Below, piece by piece: positions 8,222 to 10,750 of a stretch of DNA of 10,750 bases. Numbering within the stretch: the first letter of the stretch is position 1; the number at the start of each line of letters is the position of its first letter. The translations under genes and the position numbers were made by a program. The DNA is from Gaiellasilicea sp045403015 (lineage in GTDB: Bacteria; Actinomycetota; Thermoleophilia; Gaiellales; Gaiellaceae), in NCBI GenBank assembly GCA_045403015.1, contig JAXIPI010000420.1, positions 1-10,750 of the forward strand, read 5' to 3'. Under the pieces are notes generated by a model. It did no database searches. It had not been told where the DNA came from and saw only the letters and a list, made by a program, of their open reading frames with translations.

Positions 8222-8255
8222 GGCGGCGTCCCCGGAACGTGCCGGGGACGCCGCC
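8222..8255 (-). terminator. Perfect 14-bp GC hairpin between flp2 and tadE (partial terminator or mRNA-stabilising element)
   Basis: GGCGGCGTCCCCGG at 8222-8235 is exactly complementary to CCGGGGACGCCGCC at 8242-8255, with a 6-nt loop. It begins 7 nt after the second flp stop on the minus strand and lies about 27 nt before the tadE start. No U-run follows on the minus strand. It could cause partial termination, or block 3'-exonucleases so that the two pilin genes give more stable mRNA than the machine genes behind them. Both readings give the same outcome: much pilin, less machinery. Confidence 0.7.
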
Positions 8256-8262
8256 TTGGCAC

Positions 8263-8436
8263 TCAGGACAGGCTCCTGACGATCGTGACCGCGTTGTCGA
8301 TAGACGTCGCAATCGCACCCGACAGGACCCCGAAGGCGGTGATGATGGCGATCACGATCACACTGAGGACGAAGGCGTATTCGGCCATCGTCTGACCCGA
8401 TTCCTGGCTCAGTGAGATCCTCTCTCTCATCATCAT
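8263..8436 (-). CDS. flp2: Flp/Fap major prepilin, second copy
   Basis: A 57-residue Flp-type prepilin: a short charged leader, MMMRERISLSQESG, then the processing site G with QTMAEYAF following (Glu at +5, Tyr at +6 of the mature chain), then one hydrophobic helix of about 30 residues and a short polar tail. The mature subunit would be about 43 residues. An in-frame ATG at 8457 would add seven residues, but the strong AAGGAGG (8441-8447) lies inside that stretch. It points to the run of three ATG codons at 8436, 8433 and 8430; which of the three is used is not settled. Separated from flp1 by 23 nt. The tail (SIDNAVTIVRSLS) differs clearly from that of flp1, so the two may not be equivalent. 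Confidence 0.88.
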   Translation of the reverse strand: MMMRERISLSQESGQTMAEYAFVLSVIVIAIITAFGVLSGAIATSIDNAVTIVRSLS

Positions 8437-8440
8437 CGAT

Positions 8441-8447
8441 CCTCCTT
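8441..8447 (-). promoter_or_regulatory. Ribosome-binding site deciding the flp2 start
   Basis: The minus strand reads AAGGAGG here, close to a perfect anti-16S match. It lies 4, 7 and 10 nt from three consecutive ATG codons. This rules against the longer reading from 8457, whose coding sequence would contain the site. Confidence 0.7.
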
Positions 8448-8459
8448 CTTGGTTCATGC

Positions 8460-8645
8460 TTACGGGCCGAGAATCCCGGTGACACGGGTCAGCGCGCCGG
8501 TGATGGCACCCGACAGGGCCGTCAGGGCAACGACGACGATCACGGCAATCACGGCGAGAACGACGCCGTACTCCGCCATCGTCTGGCCCTCCTCGCGGCG
8601 AAGACCTGCGAGCCGGTTCTGAATGGAGACGAAAAGCTGCAGCAT
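8460..8645 (-). CDS. flp1: Flp/Fap major prepilin, first copy
   Basis: A 61-residue Flp prepilin. The leader MLQLFVSIQNRLAGLRREEG is unusually hydrophobic at its start. It ends at the processing Gly before QTMAEYGV (Glu +5, Tyr +6), followed by the hydrophobic helix VVLAVIAVIVVVALTALSG and a short tail ending VTGILGP. Mature Flp subunits polymerise into the thin bundle-forming Tad pilus. An in-frame GTG at 8654 would add three residues, but it overlaps the Shine-Dalgarno GGGAGGTG; with the ATG at 8645 the spacing is about 6 nt, so that start is preferred. It is the first gene of the operon, behind a leader of at least 200 nt with much secondary structure. The processing peptidase (TadV/CpaA) is not in the window. 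Confidence 0.9.
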   Translation of the reverse strand: MLQLFVSIQNRLAGLRREEGQTMAEYGVVLAVIAVIVVVALTALSGAITGALTRVTGILGP

Positions 8646-8653
8646 GTAATTCA

Positions 8654-8669
8654 CCTCCCTTCGGGCAGG
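8654..8669 (-). promoter_or_regulatory. Small hairpin containing the flp1 Shine-Dalgarno sequence
   Basis: On the minus strand CCC-GAA-GGG (8665-8657) forms a 3-bp core, extended past a small internal loop by CC/GG (8669-8668 with 8655-8654). The 3' arm is the GGGAGG that serves flp1. Such a hairpin could moderate ribosome entry, but it is short and may be incidental. Confidence 0.35.
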
Positions 8670-8740
8670 AGAGAGCGGTAGACGTCCGGGCAGAATGTGG
8701 CTACCCGGAAAGTCTTGGAATGTGTGGTGCGATTGGCGTT

Positions 8741-8856
8741 GCGGTCCGGCACGTGAGAAACCCTTCTCTCATCGGCGAGCCGCTTTCGCCTGATTTGATG
8801 TGGTGCTCTTCCGGTGAGAACATCGTTCAGCGGCCGGACACTGAGAAGCCCCTTTC
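8741..8856. repeat. Imperfect direct repeat GCGG-CCGG-N4-TGAGAA-N-CCC
   Basis: One copy begins at 8741 and the other at 8830. They share GCGG, CCGG, TGAGAA and CCC in the same order, with a single 1-nt length difference before CCGG. A partial third copy, CCGG joined directly to TGAGAA, is at 8811-8820, and a fourth TGAGAA is at 8900-8905. The pattern could be binding sites for a regulator, or the by-product of the paired RNA stems in the same stretch. Confidence 0.45.
8744..8839 (-). ncRNA. Candidate structured leader RNA of the flp-tad operon (three hairpins closed by a 7-bp stem)
   Basis: GTCCGGC (8744-8750) pairs with GCCGGAC (8833-8839). Inside are three hairpins: GAGAA/TTCTC (8755-8759 with 8764-8768, 4-nt loop); ATC-GGCGA with TCGCC-GAT (8771-8778 with 8786-8794, one bulged base, 7-nt loop); and GATGT/ACATC (8797-8801 with 8820-8824) with a few inner pairs next to a 5-nt bulge. 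Together this is a four-way-junction-like fold of 96 nt. It lies about 100-195 nt before the first flp start. All named stems also form on the plus strand, and the inner part of the third hairpin has a G-U pair only there, so orientation is not settled. I recognise no known riboswitch class. Found by eye, without an energy calculation. Confidence 0.4.
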
Positions 8857-8860
8857 GGGG
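8849..8860 (-). other. GNRA-type hairpin CCCC-GAAA-GGGG in the flp leader
   Basis: Read on the minus strand, 8860-8849 is a 4-bp GC stem closed by a GAAA tetraloop, a loop that commonly docks into RNA receptors. It lies just 5' of the long-range stem at 8839-8833, so it could be part of the same folded leader. On the plus strand the loop would be TTTC, which is not a special loop; this favours a minus-strand RNA. Confidence 0.4.
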
Positions 8861-8881
8861 GAAATCTTGCGCGTGTCATTC

Positions 8882-8930
8882 AAAGTTCCCCCATAAGAGT
8901 GAGAAGGGCTAAAGGTGCTGCCGATAAGAG
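8882..8930 (+). repeat. Two tandem boxes AAAG-N7-9-ATAAGAG
   Basis: AAAG at 8882-8885 with ATAAGAG at 8893-8899, and AAAG at 8911-8914 with ATAAGAG at 8924-8930. The two ATAAGAG copies are 31 nt apart, about three helical turns, which suits a repeated protein site or a doubled promoter element. Confidence 0.45.
8920..8927 (+). promoter_or_regulatory. GCCGATAA box, possible FliA/WhiG-type -10 element for the plus-strand gene
   Basis: GCCGATAA is an exact match to the -10 consensus of sigma-28-family factors. A TAAA is present at 8910-8913, but the gap of 6 nt is far shorter than the roughly 15 nt of known promoters, and no TAAA or CTCA is found at the standard distance. If this is the -10, transcription would start near 8934-8936, exactly where the long hairpin begins. 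Confidence 0.35.
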
Positions 8931-8935
8931 GAATT

Positions 8936-8988
8936 CACGGAACCGTCGGCGGCGCGGTCTGAAATCACAGCCGCCGGACGGAACCGTG
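8936..8988 (+). other. Long hairpin in the presumed 5' leader of the M15-like gene
   Basis: CACGG-AA-CCGTC-GGCGGC (8936-8953) pairs with GCCGCC-g-GACGG-AA-CCGTG (8970-8988). This gives 16 bp, one bulged G at 8976 and a symmetrical AA/AA internal loop, with a 16-nt apical loop. It ends 16 nt before the ribosome-binding site. There is no T-run, so it is not a terminator for minus- or plus-strand transcription. It could be a 5' stabiliser or a regulator's site. Confidence 0.55.
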
Positions 8989-9036
8989 GACCCGGCGCCG
9001 ATGAAGAGGAGCTGGGTCGATGCCAACACGGAACCG
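8937..9036 (+). repeat. Three copies of ACGGAACCG (dyad ACGG-AA-CCGT)
   Basis: Copies lie at 8937-8945, 8978-8986 and 9028-9036. The first two extend to the near-palindrome ACGGAACCGT; the third ends in A and lies in codons 3-6 of the plus-strand gene. Spacings are 41 and 50 nt. Each box is a short dyad, as expected of an operator half-site pair, while the first two also form the arms of the hairpin. Confidence 0.5.
9005..9011 (+). promoter_or_regulatory. Ribosome-binding site of the M15-like gene
   Basis: AGAGGAG lies 8 nt before the ATG at 9020. An ATG at 9001 is in another frame and would place this site inside its own coding sequence, so 9020 is the start. Confidence 0.65.
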
Positions 9037-10507
9037 AAACTTTCTACGGATGCTTTTGCCGTTCGGCCTCCTGGCCGTCGCGGTACTCAGCTTCATTCGC
9101 CGCAAGAGCGACGACTGGGAGTACGAGACGGCGGCTGAGGATGCGGAGGTCCGCGACGTTCCACTCGGGTCCCAGAGCGGCCGCCGCCGCGGTCCGACGG
9201 CACGCTTCGCCATGGTCGCCGCGTTCACGTCGCTGGTCTTCGCAGGAGCCGCGTTCACCGCGGGCGCCGGCGATCAGCTGTCGAAGCTGCTCGAGCCCGA
9301 CGACGCGGCTGCACTCCAGGCGGGTCTCGCCGACGCTGCCGCAGCGGCAGCCGCGGCGCCTGCCGCACCGGTCGAGGCGGCACCAGCCGAGGCCGCTGCT
9401 CCCGAGGCCGTGCCGGCCGCACCTGAAGCTGTGCCCGCAGCGAGCGAGAGCGAGCCGGTCGCGGCTGAGTCGGCTCCCGCCACCGAGGCCGTTTCAACAT
9501 CGGACACGTCCGTCGCACCAGAGACGGCCGTGGAGGCAGAGCCCAGTGCCGTCGTCCTCTCCGCCTCATCGGCGAAGAGCGTCGCGAGCACACACGCCGC
9601 CCCGTCGGCCGTCACCAAGCCCAGGGCGAAGGTTGCAAAACCTGCGCCCGTGAAGCACAAGGCTCCGGCAAACAAGAAGTGGGTCGTCAAGCGCGCCGCA
9701 GCCGCACCTGCGCCGGCACCCGAGATCGAGCATGCACACGAGGCCGGATTCGGAGAGCCGACCGTCTGGCTCAACCGGGCCTTGCCGGATCCGACGCCGC
9801 CGTCGGCCCGGTTGACACGCGAGTTCGCACACCAGCTCGTGTCGGTCTCCAAGCGCCACGGTGCGGATTGGGCCGCCGTGCTCGGCGTCCTCCGTGCTCA
9901 GGGCGAGCGTGGATCCGTTCCCGCTTCGACCCACGAGCTCAACACCATCGCTGCTCGACTCGCCAACCAGAAGGCCTGGCGAGGCGCACTTGCGCTCTCA
10001 GGTCGCACCGGCTTCGCAGACAGCGCCGAGGCACTGGCCGACCTGTACCGGGCGGTCGGGATCGAGACGCTCGTCACCGGCTACGAGGCTTCGAAGGACC
10101 GGCTCGTGAAGCGCCTGCTGGCCGCCGACAACGTGTGGATATACGGTGGCGGCCGCGATGACATCGCCGCCGGACGAATCGATGTCAGGATCCTCGTCGT
10201 GATCAGCTATCTGAGGGAGCGCCACGGCGAGGTGACCGTGTCCAGCCTCTTCTCCGGCCACCGCAAGTTCGCCCGGCCCGGAGTCGTCTCCGCCCACATC
10301 TACGGCCACGCGGTCGACATCGCCGCGGTCGGCGAAGTCTCGATCGCCGGTCACCAGCAGCCCGGCGGGATCACGGAGGCAGCTGTCCGCTCGCTGCTCC
10401 TCCTCCCGGCAGAGTTGCAGCCGCAGCAGGTCATCTCCCTGCTGGGCCTCGGCGGCCCGTCGTTCCCGCTGCGCGACCACGGAGACCACATCCACGTTGG
10501 CTTCTGA
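9020..10507 (+). CDS. Membrane-anchored protein with wall-spanning linker and C-terminal M15-like peptidase domain
   Basis: A 495-residue protein in four parts. Two membrane segments (about 9-26 and 60-84) flank a charged cytosolic-looking loop. Residues about 95-180 are Ala/Pro/Glu-rich with a short PEAVPAA repeat, and 199-225 are Lys/Pro-rich, like a flexible cationic wall-binding linker. Residues about 245-400 are helical (SVSKRHGADWAAVLGVLRAQ) and recall the fold of lysozyme-like domains, though I cannot place a catalytic Glu. The C-terminal part contains S424-A-H426-I-Y-G-H-A-V-D433, an exact SxHxxGxAxD motif of M15 D,D- or L,D-type peptidases, and D489-H-I-H492, the DxxH pair that supplies the third zinc ligand and general base in some endolysins. 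It probably cuts or binds peptidoglycan outside the membrane. Being divergent from the tad operon, it may open the wall for the pilus (inference). It ends in an 11-nt overlap with the next gene. Confidence 0.82.
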   Translation: MPTRNRNFLRMLLPFGLLAVAVLSFIRRKSDDWEYETAAEDAEVRDVPLGSQSGRRRGPTARFAMVAAFTSLVFAGAAFTAGAGDQLSKLLEPDDAAALQAGLADAAAAAAAAPAAPVEAAPAEAAAPEAVPAAPEAVPAASESEPVAAESAPATEAVSTSDTSVAPETAVEAEPSAVVLSASSAKSVASTHAAPSAVTKPRAKVAKPAPVKHKAPANKKWVVKRAAAAPAPAPEIEHAHEAGFGEPTVWLNRALPDPTPPSARLTREFAHQLVSVSKRHGADWAAVLGVLRAQGERGSVPASTHELNTIAARLANQKAWRGALALSGRTGFADSAEALADLYRAVGIETLVTGYEASKDRLVKRLLAADNVWIYGGGRDDIAAGRIDVRILVVISYLRERHGEVTVSSLFSGHRKFARPGVVSAHIYGHAVDIAAVGEVSIAGHQQPGGITEAAVRSLLLLPAELQPQQVISLLGLGGPSFPLRDHGDHIHVGF

Positions 10508-10750
10508 GGTCGTCGTCCTGACCCGCGAGGACGGGCGCGTCGTCTGCGAGCACTTGCTCGTGGCGGCGCGCCCGTTTCAGCGAATGAGGGGACTCCTCGG
10601 CAGACGCAGCCTTCCGGCCGGTGAGGGAATCCTGCTCCGCCCCGCCGGCTCCGTGCACATGTTCTTCATGCGGTTCGCGATCGACGCGGTCTTCCTCGAC
10701 GGCGATCTGGTCGTGATCGACATCGCGCACGACCTCCGCCCCTGGAAGAC
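10497..10750 (+). CDS. DUF192 protein, 3' end beyond the window
   Basis: The first 84 residues are visible. They show the DUF192 (PF02643) signature: RMRGLLGRRSLPAGEGILLRP, then the core SVHMFFMRFAIDAVFLDGD and VVIDIAHDLRPWK. The family's small beta-barrel proteins have no settled function. TTG at 10497 is the likely start: it overlaps the upstream gene by 11 nt, has GGAG 12 nt before it, and no better ATG or GTG lies in frame before the conserved core. There is no evident signal peptide from this start. The overlap implies co-translation with the M15-like gene. Confidence 0.88.
   Translation, partial: MASEVVVLTREDGRVVCEHLLVAARPFQRMRGLLGRRSLPAGEGILLRPAGSVHMFFMRFAIDAVFLDGDLVVIDIAHDLRPWK

Larger units (their letters stand above)
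8646..9019. other. Divergent non-coding control region between the tad operon and the M15-like gene
   Basis: There is no credible gene here in either direction: short open frames lack both ribosome-binding sites and pilus-like composition. The AT content is visibly higher than in the flanking genes. The region must hold the promoters of both divergent units. I cannot identify a clear -35/-10 pair for the minus strand. It contains nested hairpins in the half next to flp1 and repeated boxes in the half next to the plus-strand gene, listed separately. Confidence 0.8.

Noticed and set aside
8196..8318. Upstream extension of tadE to a start at 8318
   Set aside because: It would run through the GC hairpin and the end of flp2, with Arg-rich sequence unlike any TadE leader; the start at 8195 has a ribosome-binding site.
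8700..8900. c-di-GMP riboswitch (class I) in the flp leader, suggested by CACGCGCA, a GAAA-capped hairpin and CCGGCC in a similar order
   Set aside because: The conserved GCAAACC and GGGACGCAAAGCC segments are absent, so the likeness is superficial; class II conserved bases are not seen either.
8741..9036. CRISPR-like or mobile-element repeats
   Set aside because: Repeats are short, irregularly spaced and without unique spacers of constant length; no transposase, integrase or terminal inverted repeats are present.
8899..9258. Short open frames in the divergent region (8899-9138 plus, 8965-9258 minus)
   Set aside because: No ribosome-binding site or recognisable product; they overlap the hairpin and the start of the well-supported gene at 9020.
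9750..10220. Lytic transglycosylase domain in the middle of the M15-like protein
   Set aside because: WAAVLGVLRAQGERG resembles the SLT helix, but the catalytic Glu is not in its usual place and later SLT motifs are missing, so only a fold-level likeness is noted.

Overview
The window is GC-rich DNA with almost no gaps between genes. It carries a tad (tight adherence / Flp type IVc pilus) operon on the minus strand. A divergent plus-strand unit holds a wall-targeted M15-like zinc peptidase candidate and the start of a DUF192 gene. No outer-membrane secretin (RcpA/CpaC), TadD or pilotin gene is seen. That, the GC content and the gene style fit a monoderm high-GC actinobacterium, perhaps of the Thermoleophilia type. 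The taxon is an inference from style, not from a marker gene.

Layout, read along the minus strand from about 8650 to 79: two Flp major prepilins (8645-8460 and 8436-8263); a perfect 14-bp GC-rich hairpin (8255-8222); a TadE-like pseudopilin (8195-7797); the SAF-domain protein CpaB/RcpC (7742-6957); the CpaE/TadZ MinD-like ATPase (6960-5788); the secretion ATPase TadA/CpaF (5785-4325); a TadB-type membrane protein with an extracytoplasmic von Willebrand A domain fused at its N-terminus (4328-2478); TadC (2470-1559); and a 492-residue heptad-repeat coiled-coil protein (1557-79). From cpaB to the end the genes overlap by 4 nt or lie 1-7 nt apart, so they look like one translationally coupled operon. 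The prepilin peptidase and TadG/TadF are not in the window.

Region 8646-9019 is the non-coding divergent control region. It is rich in structure. A 7-bp long-range stem (8744-8750 with 8833-8839) encloses three hairpins. Next to it is a C4-GAAA-G4 hairpin read on the minus strand. A compact hairpin contains the Shine-Dalgarno sequence of the first flp gene. TGAGAA occurs four times and CCGG-N4-TGAGAA-N-CCC twice. On the plus-strand side there is a GCCGATAA box, a long hairpin just downstream of it, and three copies of ACGGAACCG running into the first codons of the plus-strand gene.

Plus strand: 9020-10507 encodes a protein with two membrane segments, a long Ala/Pro/Glu and then Lys/Pro linker, and a C-terminal domain with the SxHxxGxAxD and DxxH residues of M15-type peptidases. 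It overlaps by 11 nt a DUF192 gene that starts with TTG and runs off the window.

Working model: TadZ positions the machine, TadA powers TadB/TadC to assemble Flp subunits, TadE and the VWA domain act at the cell surface, and the divergent peptidase candidate may remodel the wall. The coiled-coil protein and the VWA-TadB fusion are the least standard parts of the machine. The leader RNA is the best candidate for an undescribed regulatory element.
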